Source of the DNA: Roseovarius azorensis | GTDB taxonomy: Bacteria > Pseudomonadota > Alphaproteobacteria > Rhodobacterales > Rhodobacteraceae | Assembly (NCBI RefSeq): GCF_900109455.1 | Contig: NZ_FOAG01000003.1 | Location: 124,001 to 188,000, forward strand | Length of the DNA: 64,000 nucleotides | Reading direction: 5' to 3' | In this document: piece by piece, positions 1 to 9,412 of the stretch | Layout of the letters: the number at the start of each line of letters is the position of its first letter | Numbering within the stretch: the stretch's first letter is position 1 | Made by a program: the position numbers and the translations under genes | The notes under the pieces: generated by a model | Told to the model about the DNA's origin: nothing | The model's database searches: none | The model's input: the letters and a program-made list of their open reading frames with translations, nothing else

Positions 1-581
1 GTCGCATCCGCGTAACGCAAGGCGTTGAACCGCCAGAGCGGTCGCCCCTCGCGCACCCCGTCAAACAGCCGCTGCACCCGCTGGGCAATGTCCGGATCAT
101 AGGCCGCGACCGGTGCATGAATCGTGATCAGCGGGCGACCGATCTTATCGACCAGCCGCCAGCTTGCCGGAAAGCACAGCACGGCGGCGGTCAGCACATG
201 CTCATCCCCGCGCTTTTCCATCAGGCACAGATCCTCCTGTACCAGATGCCCCAGCGTTCCCATCGGATCGGTGCGGTCTATCTCCACCTCCACCTCATCG
301 GGCCGAACCACGCGATCTTGCTCGACCGCATAACCCGGCGCGTGGTCCCGCAGCCAAACCAGCACGTAATCCAGCAACTCTTGCGCCGCCGCCGTCCCCT
401 GGGGCGTCACCGCCAGCACATCCTCGCGCCGTTCGGCCAGCAGTCGGGCGCGCTCGGCCATCTGCGCGCCAAAGGCTTCGTCAACCAGCAGCCATTCGGC
501 CATGTCGAGTGGCGCGATTCCCGGCAGAGGCCGCCGGTTGGTTACATCATAGGGCAGGCTGGTCTGAAATATTCCTATCAT
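1..581 (-). CDS. DUF3445 / heme-dependent oxidative N-demethylase family protein (3' end outside window)
   Basis: The first 193 codons are visible and the gene runs off the left edge. The protein starts MIGIFQTSLPYD and contains an acidic stretch around LVQEDLCLMEK (residues ~115-125), then CFPASWRLVDKIG and a TIHAPV segment. This order matches my knowledge of the DUF3445 family, whose members include heme-dependent oxidative N-demethylases acting on small methylated amines. The ATG at 581 is the first good start after a stop-containing stretch. The next gene on the same strand lies 18 bases upstream, so the two are probably co-transcribed. The missing C-terminus prevents checking for heme ligands. 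Family assignment is fairly sure; the substrate is unknown. Confidence 0.75.
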   Translation of the reverse strand, partial: MIGIFQTSLPYDVTNRRPLPGIAPLDMAEWLLVDEAFGAQMAERARLLAERREDVLAVTPQGTAAAQELLDYVLVWLRDHAPGYAVEQDRVVRPDEVEVEIDRTDPMGTLGHLVQEDLCLMEKRGDEHVLTAAVLCFPASWRLVDKIGRPLITIHAPVAAYDPDIAQRVQRLFDGVREGRPLWRFNALRYADA

Positions 582-599
582 GGCCTGACCTTAGCCAGA

Positions 600-1037
600 T
601 CAATTCCCGTCTGCATCCCCAAAATACCCGGTGCCGCCCTCGCGCCAGTAGCGGGTGTGCATCCGGTAATCCTTGCGCGGTCCGTGCACCCGCCAGACCA
701 CCGCAAAGGCAGGCCAGTCGCTGAAATCGTAGGTGCCGTCATAATGGTCCGGGTCGCACCAGTGGGATACATCCCCCCCTTCACCCGGCACCCGGTGAAA
801 GAACCGTCCATCGGCAAACCGCACCGTCAAGTCCGCCTCCCACCGATAGCGCCGCGTGACCTGCATCGGCGCATGGCTCGGCAGGTGCATCTCGCCGGTC
901 TCGTCGCAGATCAGACCGCCATCGGCGGGCAACCAGACCGCATGCCCGGCAACCAGCACCCTGCCGCCCTGCGTCTCGACGATCTCACGCCGAAAGGCCC
1001 ATGCGCCCTCGAAATCCGACAACTGCCTCGACCGCAT
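600..1037 (-). CDS. DUF6314 family protein
   Basis: A protein of 145 residues starting MRSRQLSDFEGAW. It has the pattern I associate with DUF6314: an N-terminal DFEGAW-RREI segment, a central RWEADLTVRFADGRFFH strand pair, the HWCDPDHYDGTYDF segment and the closing GYFGDADGN. It looks like a small lipocalin-like beta-barrel fold with no membrane segment. The start at 1037 is chosen because AGGAAACAGGAT precedes the ATG; upstream in-frame ATGs would add a poorly conserved, arginine-rich extension. It ends 18 bases before the DUF3445 gene on the same strand, suggesting joint expression. Biochemical role unknown. Confidence 0.7.
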   Translation of the reverse strand: MRSRQLSDFEGAWAFRREIVETQGGRVLVAGHAVWLPADGGLICDETGEMHLPSHAPMQVTRRYRWEADLTVRFADGRFFHRVPGEGGDVSHWCDPDHYDGTYDFSDWPAFAVVWRVHGPRKDYRMHTRYWREGGTGYFGDADGN

Positions 1038-1155
1038 ATCCTGTTTCCTGTCTGCCATGCGCATCGTCAATCCCATGCGCCGGGTTGCCGCGCCCCGTGT
1101 CACACTCTAAAAGCGCGGCAATTCCAGTTCCATCCGCCAATTGCAAGGATCGCCG

Positions 1156-2463
1156 ATGATTCCCCGCTATTCCCGCCCCGACATGGTTGCCATCTGGGAA
1201 CCCACCACCAAATTCCGCATCTGGTACGAGATCGAGGCCCATGCCTGCGACGCCATGGCCGATCTGGGCGTGATCCCGCGCGAGAATGCCAAGGCCGTAT
1301 GGAAGGCGAAGGACGTGGAATTCGACGTGGCCCGCATCGACGAGATCGAGGCCGAGACCAGGCATGACGTCATCGCCTTTCTCACCCATCTGGCCGAGCA
1401 TGTTGGCTCTGACGAGGCGCGCTTCGTGCATCAGGGGATGACAAGCTCGGACGTGCTCGACACCTGCTTCAATATTCAGCTCACCCGCGCCGCCGATATC
1501 CTGATCGCGGACATGCAGGGGCTGCTCGCCGCCCTCAGGCGCCGCGCCTATGAGCACAAGAACACGATCCGCATCGGGCGCAGCCACGGCATCCATGCCG
1601 AACCCACCACCATGGGCCTGACCTTTGCCCGCTTCTACGCCGAAATGGACCGCAATCTCACACGCCTGCGCACCGCGCGCGATGAAATCGCCACCGGGGC
1701 CATTTCCGGCGCGGTCGGCACCTTCGCCAATGTCGATCCACGGGTCGAGGAACATGTCTGCGCACAGCTTGGCCTGACCCCTGAACCGATCAGCACACAG
1801 GTAATACCACGCGACCGGCACGCGGCCTTCTTTGCCGCGCTTGGCGTTGTTGCTTCTTCGGTCGAAAACGTCGCCATCGAAATCCGCCACATGCAGCGGA
1901 CAGAGGTTCTGGAGGCCGCCGAATTCTTCTCGATGGGGCAAAAGGGCTCGTCCGCCATGCCGCACAAGAAGAACCCGGTATTGACCGAAAACCTCACCGG
2001 GCTGGCGCGGCTGGTGCGTATGACGGTGATCCCGGCGATGGAAAACGTGGCGCTCTGGCACGAGCGCGACATCTCGCATTCCTCGGTCGAGCGCAACATC
2101 GGCCCCGATGCCACGATCACCCTCGATTTCGCCCTCGCACGGCTGACCAATGTCATCGACAAGCTGTTGGTCTACCCTGAGAACATGCTTGCCAACATGA
2201 ACCGGTTTCCCGGCCTCGTCATGTCGCAGCGCGTGCTTCTGGCGCTCACGCAGGCCGGCGTCAGCCGCGAGGACGCCTATCGACTGGTGCAGCGCAACGC
2301 GCTCAGGGTTTGGGAAACAGGCTGCGATTTCAGGACCGAGCTATTGAACGATGCCGAGGTGACGGCGGCGCTCAGCCCTGCGGAAATTGATGAAAAATTC
2401 GACATCGGCTACCACACCAAACATGTCGATACGATCTTCCGTCGAGTTTTCGGGGAATCATGA
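1156..2463 (+). CDS. purB: Adenylosuccinate lyase
   Basis: A 435-residue enzyme of the fumarase/aspartase superfamily. It cleaves adenylosuccinate to AMP and fumarate, and SAICAR to AICAR and fumarate, in the cytoplasm (purine synthesis). Visible signatures are the TSSDVLDT motif (~residues 95-102), the GRSHGIHAEP segment (~143-152) and the superfamily signature GSSAMPHKKNPV (~residue 260 onward). Length is normal for PurB. The ATG at 1156 follows AAGGATCGCC and gives the usual MIPRYSRPDMVAIW start; an in-frame TTG at 1141 would add five residues. It is divergent from the DUF6314 gene. A small secreted peptide follows on the same strand. Confidence 0.96.
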   Translation: MIPRYSRPDMVAIWEPTTKFRIWYEIEAHACDAMADLGVIPRENAKAVWKAKDVEFDVARIDEIEAETRHDVIAFLTHLAEHVGSDEARFVHQGMTSSDVLDTCFNIQLTRAADILIADMQGLLAALRRRAYEHKNTIRIGRSHGIHAEPTTMGLTFARFYAEMDRNLTRLRTARDEIATGAISGAVGTFANVDPRVEEHVCAQLGLTPEPISTQVIPRDRHAAFFAALGVVASSVENVAIEIRHMQRTEVLEAAEFFSMGQKGSSAMPHKKNPVLTENLTGLARLVRMTVIPAMENVALWHERDISHSSVERNIGPDATITLDFALARLTNVIDKLLVYPENMLANMNRFPGLVMSQRVLLALTQAGVSREDAYRLVQRNALRVWETGCDFRTELLNDAEVTAALSPAEIDEKFDIGYHTKHVDTIFRRVFGES

Positions 2464-2497
2464 TATACTGTCGCCATGTCCAACAGGGAGACAAGCG

Positions 2498-2665
2498 ATG
2501 AAGCTCAAGATCGGTCTTGCCGCCCTCGCTATTGTCGCCATGCCGTCGCTCGCTCTCGCAGCGGGCGGCTGCAATTACGGCAGCCAGAAACAGGCGATCT
2601 CATGCGCTGACGGCACGGTCTGGGACAGCGCATCGAATACCTGCGTCTCGCAGGTTTCGAGCTGA
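2498..2665 (+). CDS. Small secreted cysteine-containing peptide (chitin-binding-like pattern)
   Basis: A 55-residue protein with an obvious signal peptide: MKLK, a hydrophobic stretch, then a probable cleavage after LALA at about residue 22. The mature part of roughly 33 residues has three cysteines and ends C-ADGTVWDSASNTCVSQVSS. The C-x-G-T-V-W-D-x-x-x-x-x-C arrangement resembles the core of peritrophin/CBM14-type chitin-binding modules, but it is too short to be a full module. A GGGAG ribosome site lies 7 bases before the ATG, and a terminator follows at once. It is 34 bases downstream of purB and may be read through from it. The chitin-binding idea is only a pattern match. Confidence 0.7.
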   Translation: MKLKIGLAALAIVAMPSLALAAGGCNYGSQKQAISCADGTVWDSASNTCVSQVSS

Positions 2666-2678
2666 TCCAGGAAACTCA

Positions 2679-2702
2679 GGGGCGGGTCATTTCCCCCGCC
2701 CC
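2679..2702 (+). terminator. Hairpin terminator after purB and the small peptide
   Basis: GGGGCGGG (2679-2686) pairs perfectly with CCCGCCCC (2695-2702) around an 8-base loop, followed by TTGTTCATATT. It separates the purB unit from the convergent M20 peptidase gene and could work in both directions. Confidence 0.75.
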
Positions 2703-2747
2703 TTGTTCATATTGCCATAAAGACTCATGTCCGGGACGCCGCCGCGC

Positions 2748-3908
2748 TCAGGCAGGCATGCGCTCCTCGACCAGCCCCGCCCACCAGCTGCACCCAGCCG
2801 GGATCGCCTGATCGTTGAAATTGTAATCAGGGCTGTGCACCATGGCGGTGTCACCATTGCCGATCAGGATATAGGCGCCGGGCCGTTCCTCCAGCATGAA
2901 GGCGAAATCCTCGCCTCCCATCACCAGCGGCGCATCCTCACAGGTGCCGCTGATCCTGGCGGCGACCGAGGCCGCGAATTCGGTCTGCTCCTCGTGATTG
3001 ATCATCACCGGATAGCCCCGGTGATAGGTCACTTCGGCTTTGCCGCCAAACCCCGCCGTCACATGTTCGCAGAGCGCGCGAATGCGCGTTTCGGCCAGAT
3101 CGCGCATTTCGGGACTCATTGTGCGCACCGTGCCGCGCAGATGTACGCCCTGCGGGATCACATTGAATGCGCTCGACGATGTCTGGAACGAGGTTACAGA
3201 GACCACCACCTGATCCACCGGATCGGCATTGCGGCTGGCGATGGTCTGCAGCATCGTCACCAGATGCGCGGCCATAACAGTCGTATCGACCGTCTCATGC
3301 GGCTTGGCGGCATGGCCACCCTTGCCCGTCAGCGCGATGTCGAACTGATCGGTGGCGGCAAAGAACGCACCTGCGCGAATCGCGAAACTGCCCACCGGCT
3401 TGCCCGGCCAGTTGTGCATGCCGTACACTTCCTGAACGCCAAAGCGGTCCATCATTCCGTCGTCGCACATCGCCTTGCCACCCGCGCCACCCTCTTCGGC
3501 GGGCTGAAAGATCACAACGGCGGTGCCGTCGAAATTGCGCGTCTCGGCCAGGTATTGCGCGGCCCCGAGCAGCATCGCGGTATGCCCGTCATGGCCGCAG
3601 GCATGCATCGCTCCGGGGGTCTTGCTGGCATAGTCGACCCCCGTCGCCTCGTGGATCGGCAGCGCGTCCATATCGGCGCGCAGCCCGATGACCCTGCCCG
3701 ATCCGGTGCTGCGACCCTTGATTACCCCCACAACCCCGGTGCGCCCGATGCCGGTCACCACCTCGTCACAGCCAAACGCCTTCAGCTTTTCCGCCACAAG
3801 CGCGCTGGTCCGGTGCGTTTCATACAGGATTTCGGGATGGGCATGAATGTCGCGGCGCCATTCGGTGATGTCATTGTGCAATTCTGCAAAGCGGTTCTTG
3901 ACGGGCAT
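2748..3908 (-). CDS. M20 family aminoacylase / hippurate hydrolase-like amidohydrolase
   Basis: A 386-residue metal-dependent hydrolase of the M20D group, which removes acyl groups from N-acylated amino acids or amino-acid conjugates in the cytoplasm. Seen in the sequence: RRDIHAHPE near the start, RADMDALPI (~residues 77-85), the metal-binding HACGHDGH (~101-108), FQPAEEGGAGG (~134-144), MHNWPGKP, and the late GGEDFAFM. These are the hallmark residues (Cys, His, Glu, Glu, His) of the dinuclear site. Length is typical. It is convergent with the purB unit and divergent from the helicase gene. The exact acyl substrate cannot be told from sequence. Confidence 0.9.
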   Translation of the reverse strand: MPVKNRFAELHNDITEWRRDIHAHPEILYETHRTSALVAEKLKAFGCDEVVTGIGRTGVVGVIKGRSTGSGRVIGLRADMDALPIHEATGVDYASKTPGAMHACGHDGHTAMLLGAAQYLAETRNFDGTAVVIFQPAEEGGAGGKAMCDDGMMDRFGVQEVYGMHNWPGKPVGSFAIRAGAFFAATDQFDIALTGKGGHAAKPHETVDTTVMAAHLVTMLQTIASRNADPVDQVVVSVTSFQTSSSAFNVIPQGVHLRGTVRTMSPEMRDLAETRIRALCEHVTAGFGGKAEVTYHRGYPVMINHEEQTEFAASVAARISGTCEDAPLVMGGEDFAFMLEERPGAYILIGNGDTAMVHSPDYNFNDQAIPAGCSWWAGLVEERMPA

Positions 3909-4078
3909 CGTGTCGCACTCCTGTCTGCATGTTCGGGATTTGCCCTACCGTGGCGCATTCGTGACGGGACCACAAGGGGGCCAGACCTGTGCATTTGCCA
4001 TATACAAGCGCAGCCGACTCCGCTATGCGTCCCGGCTTGACGCGCAAGCCGCACCCCTTTTCGGAACCGACCTCTCCC

Positions 4079-6310
4079 ATGATCCTGCCTGCCCTTTCCA
4101 ATGCCCTCGCCGCGCGCGGCTATGAAACCCTGACGCCGGTGCAGGAGGCGGTGACCGACCCCGCGCTGAACGACGCCGACCTTCTGGTTTCGGCCCAGAC
4201 CGGCTCTGGCAAGACCGTGGGCTTTGGCCTGGCCATCGCGCCCACATTGCTGGATGGCGCAGACCGCCTGCCGCCCGCCGCCGCCCCCCTGGCGCTGATC
4301 GTGGCGCCCACGCGCGAACTGGCCATGCAGGTGATGCGCGAGTTGAGCTGGCTCTATGCCGAGGCGGGTGCACGGCTGGCAACCTGCGTCGGCGGCATGG
4401 ATGCGCGTGACGAGCGCCGCGCGCTGGAACGCGGCGCGCATATCGTGGTGGGCACACCCGGACGCCTTTGTGATCATATCAACCGTGGCGCGCTCGACAT
4501 GACCAGCCTGCGGGCCATCGTCCTCGACGAGGCCGACGAGATGCTTGATCTCGGCTTTCGCGAAGACCTGGAATTCATGCTCGCAGCCGCGCCCGAGAGC
4601 CGGCGCACGCTGATGTTCTCGGCCACCGTGCCGCCGATGATCGCCAAGCTGGCCGAGAAATTCCAGCGCGACGCGCAGCGTGTGACCACCCTCACCGGTG
4701 CCAGACAGCATGCCGATATCGCCTATCAGGCGCTGAGCGTGGCCCCGCATGACGCCGAAGGCGCAGTGATCAACCTGCTTCGCTATCACGATGCGCAAAA
4801 CGCCATCGTTTTCGCCAATACCCGCGCCATGGTGGCACGCCTGACCGCGCGGCTGGCCAATCGCGGCTTTGCCGTGGTGTCGCTATCTGGCGAACTCAGC
4901 CAGGCCGAGCGCACCCATGCCCTGCAGGCGATGCGCGACGGGCGGGCGCGGGTCTGTGTGGCCACCGATGTTGCCGCACGCGGCATCGACCTGCCCAATC
5001 TTGACCTCGTGGTGCATGCCGAATTGCCCACCAATTCCGAAGGCCTCCTGCATCGCTCGGGCCGCACAGGCCGCGCCGGGCGCAAGGGGATCTCTGCCCT
5101 GATCGTGCCGGTCAGGGCTCAGAAAAAGGCCGAGCGCCTGCTGAAATTCGCCAGAATCACAGCGGAATGGACCACGCCGCCCACGCCTGAGGATATCGAG
5201 ACGCGCGACCGCGAGCGGCTCCTGTCCGATCCGGTCTGGTCCGAAGCACCAAGCGAGACCGAGGCCGCCTTTGCCGCCGAATTGCTGACACTGCACAGCC
5301 CAGAGGAAATCGCCGCCGCCTATCTGCGGCTCTACCAATCACGCTGGTCCGCCCCCGAGGAACTGAGCGCGCCCGACGCCCGCGCCCCCGCCCGCGAGCG
5401 CACACCCTTCGGCCCGAGCCGCTGGTTCGCGCTCTCGGTCGGAGGCAACGACCGGGCCGAGGCGCGCTGGCTGCTGCCGCTGCTGTGTCGGGCCGCCAAC
5501 ATGGACAAATCCGCCATCGGCGCGATCCGGGTGCAGGCGACCGAGACCTTTGTGGAACTGGCCGAGACCGCGGTGCCCGGTTTCATGGCCGCCATTGGCG
5601 ACGATGGTCAACTGGACGAAGGTATCACCGCGCGGCAACTCGACGTCGCGCCCGATCTGGCCCCAGCCCCCCCCCGCCCGCCGCGCGAGGATCGTAGCCC
5701 GCGCACACCACGCGAAGAGCGTGCGCCGCGTCCGGCACCTCGCATCGATGCCCCGCGCCCGACGTCCAAACCGCGCCCCAAACCACAGCCCGCCCCGGAC
5801 GCAATGGCCCGGGCTGTCGAGGATGGGGCCGTGACCGCCTATCGCAAACCGCGCAGCGATACCGATAACACGCCGCCCCCTGCTAGGAAGCCGTGGGGCG
5901 CCGACAAGCCCAAGGGCAAGCCGACCGGCGACCGCAAACCGAGCAAACCCTTTGGCAAGCCCCATGGCAGGACAGACGCGAAGCCGGGGGCGAAACCCCA
6001 TGGCAAACCGGGCGCAAAGCCTGCGGGCAAGCCGTTTGACAAGCCCCGAAGCAAACCCGCGCCGTCAGTCGCAGATGCCGCGCCCCCCAAACCCAACCTT
6101 GCAGCAGATACCTCCAAACGCTTTACCCCGCCGGGCAAACCTGCAAAACCGGGCAAGCTGGGGACGGGCAAGCCGGGGACGGGCAAGTCTTTTGCAGGCA
6201 AACCGGGTTCTGGCAAATCGGGCATGGGCAAACCCAAAGGCAAGGGCGCGGCCCCCAAGACCCGCTCGGGCTATGGCGGCACCAATCCGCCGAAACGCGG
6301 CAAACCGTAA
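4079..6310 (+). CDS. DEAD-box RNA helicase with DbpA-type RNA-binding domain and GKP-rich tail
   Basis: A 743-residue ATP-dependent RNA helicase. Motifs appear in order: Q motif GYETLTPVQ (14-22), Walker A AQTGSGKT (39-46), PTREL (78-82), TPGRL (126-130), DEAD (150-153), SAT-V, IVFANTR, ATDVAARGID and HRSGRTGRAGRKG. A DbpA-like RNA-binding domain starts near residue 449 (WFALSVGG). From about residue 530 the protein is disordered, first arginine/proline rich and then with dense GKP/KPGK repeats. DbpA-domain helicases act on 23S rRNA and ribosome assembly, which is a likely but unproven role here. The start MILPALSNAL is chosen by family alignment; an upstream in-frame ATG at 4026 gives no family-like sequence. 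Confidence 0.9.
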   Translation: MILPALSNALAARGYETLTPVQEAVTDPALNDADLLVSAQTGSGKTVGFGLAIAPTLLDGADRLPPAAAPLALIVAPTRELAMQVMRELSWLYAEAGARLATCVGGMDARDERRALERGAHIVVGTPGRLCDHINRGALDMTSLRAIVLDEADEMLDLGFREDLEFMLAAAPESRRTLMFSATVPPMIAKLAEKFQRDAQRVTTLTGARQHADIAYQALSVAPHDAEGAVINLLRYHDAQNAIVFANTRAMVARLTARLANRGFAVVSLSGELSQAERTHALQAMRDGRARVCVATDVAARGIDLPNLDLVVHAELPTNSEGLLHRSGRTGRAGRKGISALIVPVRAQKKAERLLKFARITAEWTTPPTPEDIETRDRERLLSDPVWSEAPSETEAAFAAELLTLHSPEEIAAAYLRLYQSRWSAPEELSAPDARAPARERTPFGPSRWFALSVGGNDRAEARWLLPLLCRAANMDKSAIGAIRVQATETFVELAETAVPGFMAAIGDDGQLDEGITARQLDVAPDLAPAPPRPPREDRSPRTPREERAPRPAPRIDAPRPTSKPRPKPQPAPDAMARAVEDGAVTAYRKPRSDTDNTPPPARKPWGADKPKGKPTGDRKPSKPFGKPHGRTDAKPGAKPHGKPGAKPAGKPFDKPRSKPAPSVADAAPPKPNLAADTSKRFTPPGKPAKPGKLGTGKPGTGKSFAGKPGSGKSGMGKPKGKGAAPKTRSGYGGTNPPKRGKP

Positions 6311-6422
6311 GCGAAGTCAGGTTCAGGTATCCTCCGAACGGGAGAACCTGGCGGACATCCGGCACTCCGGTGAAAAGCCGCGCGAGTGGCAAACTCAACG
6401 ACCGCTCCAGACTAATCCCAAC

Positions 6423-7589
6423 CTACGCCCGCCCCAACCGTTCCAGCAGCGCGCGCATGAAATCATGCCCGGCCTCGAACTGTTCCACCGTCATATATTC
6501 ATCCGGCTGATGCGCCTGCGCAATATCGCCCGGCCCGCAGATCACCGTCGAATAGCCGCGTTCCTGAAACTGCCCGGCCTCGGTGCCATAACTGACCACA
6601 TGTGAACCGTTATCTCCGGTCAACTGCCGCACCAGCGCCTCTGCCGCGCCATTCGCCTCGGGCTTCAGCCCCGGAACGACAAACTTGGGCGTTACCTCGA
6701 TGCGGGTATCGGGATGCACCGCCTGCATCGCGGCCTCGGCCTGCGCCACCTCCGCCAGAAAGCGCGCGCCCCATTCTTCCGGCTCCTCGCCCGGCACGAT
6801 ACGGAAATCCATGCCGAAACGGCATTCCTTGGCGGTGATGTTATGCGCCGTGCCGCCCGCGATGGTGCCGACATGCAGCGTGGTCCAGGGCGGCTCGAAC
6901 ATCGCCGCCAGATCCGAGGGTCGGCGCGCCCTGTTTTCTGCATTGCACGCATTCGCCCAGTCTATGAGCGGTGCCGCGGCCATGATCGCGTTGACACCGC
7001 GATGCATGATCGAACTATGCACCTCGAATCCCACGGCACGAACGTCATAGCCCAGCCCACCCTTGTGACCCGTTACCGCCTGCATCATTGACGGCTCGCC
7101 GATGATTGCCACATCCGCCCTGGGCAGCACCTCAAGCATCCGTTCGATCATCGGTGGCGCACCGGTGCAGCCGATCTCCTCATCGTAACTCAGCGCCAGT
7201 TGCAGCGGTCGGGCGACGCCCCGGTGATGCGCCTCGACCAGCGCCCAGATCGCCAGCGCGTCAAAGCCCTTCATGTCGCAACAACCGCGTCCGTAATATT
7301 TCCCGTCGCGCTCTACCACCGAGAACGGATCCGAGGTCCAGGGCTGACCATCGACCGGCACTACATCGGTATGTCCCGACAGCACCACACCGCCCGCCAC
7401 CTCCGGCCCGGCATGGGCAAAGATTGCAGCCTTCTCGCCTGTCTCGTTGTAATGGCGATGCGCGGGAATACCGTGGCCGGCCAGATACTCCTCGACCCAG
7501 TCAACCAGCAGAAGGTTGCTGTCGCGGCTGACGGTGGGAAAGCTCACCAGCCTTTCCATGACCTGATAAGGCGTCAGTCTGGCGACCAT
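6423..7589 (-). CDS. argE: Acetylornithine deacetylase (ArgE-type M20 peptidase)
   Basis: A 388-residue M20 metallohydrolase. Motifs seen: SGHTDVVPVDGQPW with the first zinc ligands, GRGCCDMKGF (Asp bridging the metals), the catalytic DEEIGCTGAPPM, the metal-binding IGEPS, and a late CGPGDIAQAHQPDEYM carrying the last histidine. This pattern and the length fit ArgE, which hydrolyses N-acetyl-L-ornithine to ornithine and acetate in arginine synthesis. The gene follows the transporter ATPase: the ATG at 7589 lies just past its stop codon, and an in-frame TTG at 7595 even overlaps it. Translational coupling to a peptide importer suggests it might instead deacylate imported N-acyl compounds. Confidence 0.85.
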   Translation of the reverse strand: MVARLTPYQVMERLVSFPTVSRDSNLLLVDWVEEYLAGHGIPAHRHYNETGEKAAIFAHAGPEVAGGVVLSGHTDVVPVDGQPWTSDPFSVVERDGKYYGRGCCDMKGFDALAIWALVEAHHRGVARPLQLALSYDEEIGCTGAPPMIERMLEVLPRADVAIIGEPSMMQAVTGHKGGLGYDVRAVGFEVHSSIMHRGVNAIMAAAPLIDWANACNAENRARRPSDLAAMFEPPWTTLHVGTIAGGTAHNITAKECRFGMDFRIVPGEEPEEWGARFLAEVAQAEAAMQAVHPDTRIEVTPKFVVPGLKPEANGAAEALVRQLTGDNGSHVVSYGTEAGQFQERGYSTVICGPGDIAQAHQPDEYMTVEQFEAGHDFMRALLERLGRA

Positions 7590-7591
7590 GC

Positions 7592-9412
7592 TCAATAGCC
7601 GCTCTCGGAGGTCAGCACGAAGTGGCCCGGATCGACCTCCTTGTAGACCGACGGCCCCGGCTCGTATCCCACCGGGTGAATCGGCGAGGGAATCGGCTTG
7701 AAATTCAGATCCTTCTCGGTTTTTCGTCGGCGCAGATCGGCGATCGGAACGGCCTTCATCAACGCCTGCGTGTAGGGGTGCTGCGGGTTCTCGAACACCG
7801 CCGCGCGCGGGCCCCGTTCGACGATCCGGCCCAAATACATCACGCCCACGTCGTGACTGACGCGCTCGACCACGGCCATGTCATGACTGATGAAGAGGTA
7901 CCCCAGACCCAGATCCGCCTGCAACTCCAGCATCAGGTTCAGCACCTGCGCCTGCACGCTGACATCAAGAGCGCTCACAGCCTCATCCGCGACGATCAGC
8001 TTCGGATTGAGCGCCAGCGCGCGCGCAATCGCCACCCGCTGCCGCTGCCCTCCGGACAGTTCATGCGGAAACCGCCGCAGGAAAGAGCGCGGCAGTTCCA
8101 CCCGGTCAAACAACATCGCCACCCGGTCATCCATCTCCGAGCGGTTGACCAGGCCATAATTGCGCATCGGCTCGGCCACCTGCGCCGCCAGCTTCATCTG
8201 CGGGTTGAGCGAGGCGAAGGGATCCTGAAACACCATCTGCATATCCACTCGCGCGCGTCGCAGCGCGCCCGGCGCAAGCGCCATGATATCCGTGCCATCC
8301 AGCACCACCTCGCCCGCAATCGGTTCGACCAGCCGCAGGATCGAGCGCCCGGCAGTGGATTTTCCGCATCCCGATTCCCCCACAAGGCTGAGCGTGCGAC
8401 CCTTGTTGAGGGTAAAGGAAACATCCTCGACCGCATGCACATTGGCCACCGTGCGGCGAAAGAACCCACCGGTGACCGCGAAGCGCGTGGTCAGCCCCTT
8501 GACACGCAACAAAAGATCGTCGCTGCCCACAATCGGCTTGATCTCGTGCTTGTCCGAACCCAGTAGCTTCATCGGTTCTGGCCAGGATTTGCCGCGCATC
8601 TCGCCCAGCTTGGGCACGGCGGCCAGCAACACCTTGGTGTAATCGTGGGCCGGGGCCTCGAATATCTGCTCGACCGTCCCCTCCTCGACCTTGTTGCCGC
8701 GGAACATCACCACCACGCGGTCCGCCATCTGCGCCACCACCGCCATGTCATGCGTGATGAACACCACCGCCGTCCCGGTCTCGCGTTTCAGGCGGTCGAT
8801 CAACGCAAGAATCTCTGCCTGAATGGTCACATCGAGCGCCGTCGTCGGCTCGTCCGCGATCAGAAGGCGCGGCGCGCAGGCCAGTGCCATGGCGATCACC
8901 ACCCGCTGCCGCATGCCGCCCGACAACTCGTGCGGATACTGGTCCAGCCTCCGTTCGGCCTCGGGAATGCGCACCTCTTTCAGCAGGTCCAGCGCCCGCG
9001 CCCGCGCCTGCGCCCTGGACATGCCACGATGCACGCGCAACCCTTCGGTCAGTTGCCGCCCGACCGTAAACACCGGGTTGAGCGCGGTCATCGGCTCCTG
9101 AAAGATCATCCCGATCTCATTGCCGCGAATCGTGCGCATCAGGCTCTGATCGGTTTTGGCGAGGTCGATCTCACCGCCCTCCTTGCGGTCAAAGATCAGC
9201 CGCCCGCCCGCGATCGTACCGCCGCCATATTCCACCAGCCGCATCAGCGACAAAGACGAGACGGATTTGCCCGACCCCGATTCGCCCACGATACAGACGG
9301 TCTCGCCCGCGTTGACGCTAAACGAGACATCCTCGACCCCGACAACCGGTCCGTCCTTGGTCTCGAACTCGACCCGCAGATTCTCGATCCGGGCAATCGG
9401 GGTATCCAGCAT
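7592..9412 (-). CDS. Peptide ABC transporter, fused double ATP-binding protein
   Basis: A 606-residue protein with two complete ABC ATPase modules in tandem, the DppD-DppF or GsiA arrangement. First module: Walker A GESGSGKS (43-50), signature LSGGMRQR, Walker B LLIADEPTTALD. Second module: Walker A GESGCGKST (345-353), signature LSGGQRQR, LIVADEAVSALD. Each ends with the oligopeptide-type C-terminal extension. It powers import by the permeases encoded divergently at 11511-13449, with the binding protein at 9718. The start MLDTPIARIENLRVEF is preferred; in-frame codons up to 9442 add unconserved residues. It is translationally linked to the downstream argE. Confidence 0.92.
   Translation of the reverse strand: MLDTPIARIENLRVEFETKDGPVVGVEDVSFSVNAGETVCIVGESGSGKSVSSLSLMRLVEYGGGTIAGGRLIFDRKEGGEIDLAKTDQSLMRTIRGNEIGMIFQEPMTALNPVFTVGRQLTEGLRVHRGMSRAQARARALDLLKEVRIPEAERRLDQYPHELSGGMRQRVVIAMALACAPRLLIADEPTTALDVTIQAEILALIDRLKRETGTAVVFITHDMAVVAQMADRVVVMFRGNKVEEGTVEQIFEAPAHDYTKVLLAAVPKLGEMRGKSWPEPMKLLGSDKHEIKPIVGSDDLLLRVKGLTTRFAVTGGFFRRTVANVHAVEDVSFTLNKGRTLSLVGESGCGKSTAGRSILRLVEPIAGEVVLDGTDIMALAPGALRRARVDMQMVFQDPFASLNPQMKLAAQVAEPMRNYGLVNRSEMDDRVAMLFDRVELPRSFLRRFPHELSGGQRQRVAIARALALNPKLIVADEAVSALDVSVQAQVLNLMLELQADLGLGYLFISHDMAVVERVSHDVGVMYLGRIVERGPRAAVFENPQHPYTQALMKAVPIADLRRRKTEKDLNFKPIPSPIHPVGYEPGPSVYKEVDPGHFVLTSESGY

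Noticed and set aside
985..2079. Long open frame antisense to purB (364 codons)
   Set aside because: It mirrors purB in a GC-rich genome where antisense frames stay open; its product has no family pattern and no ribosome site.
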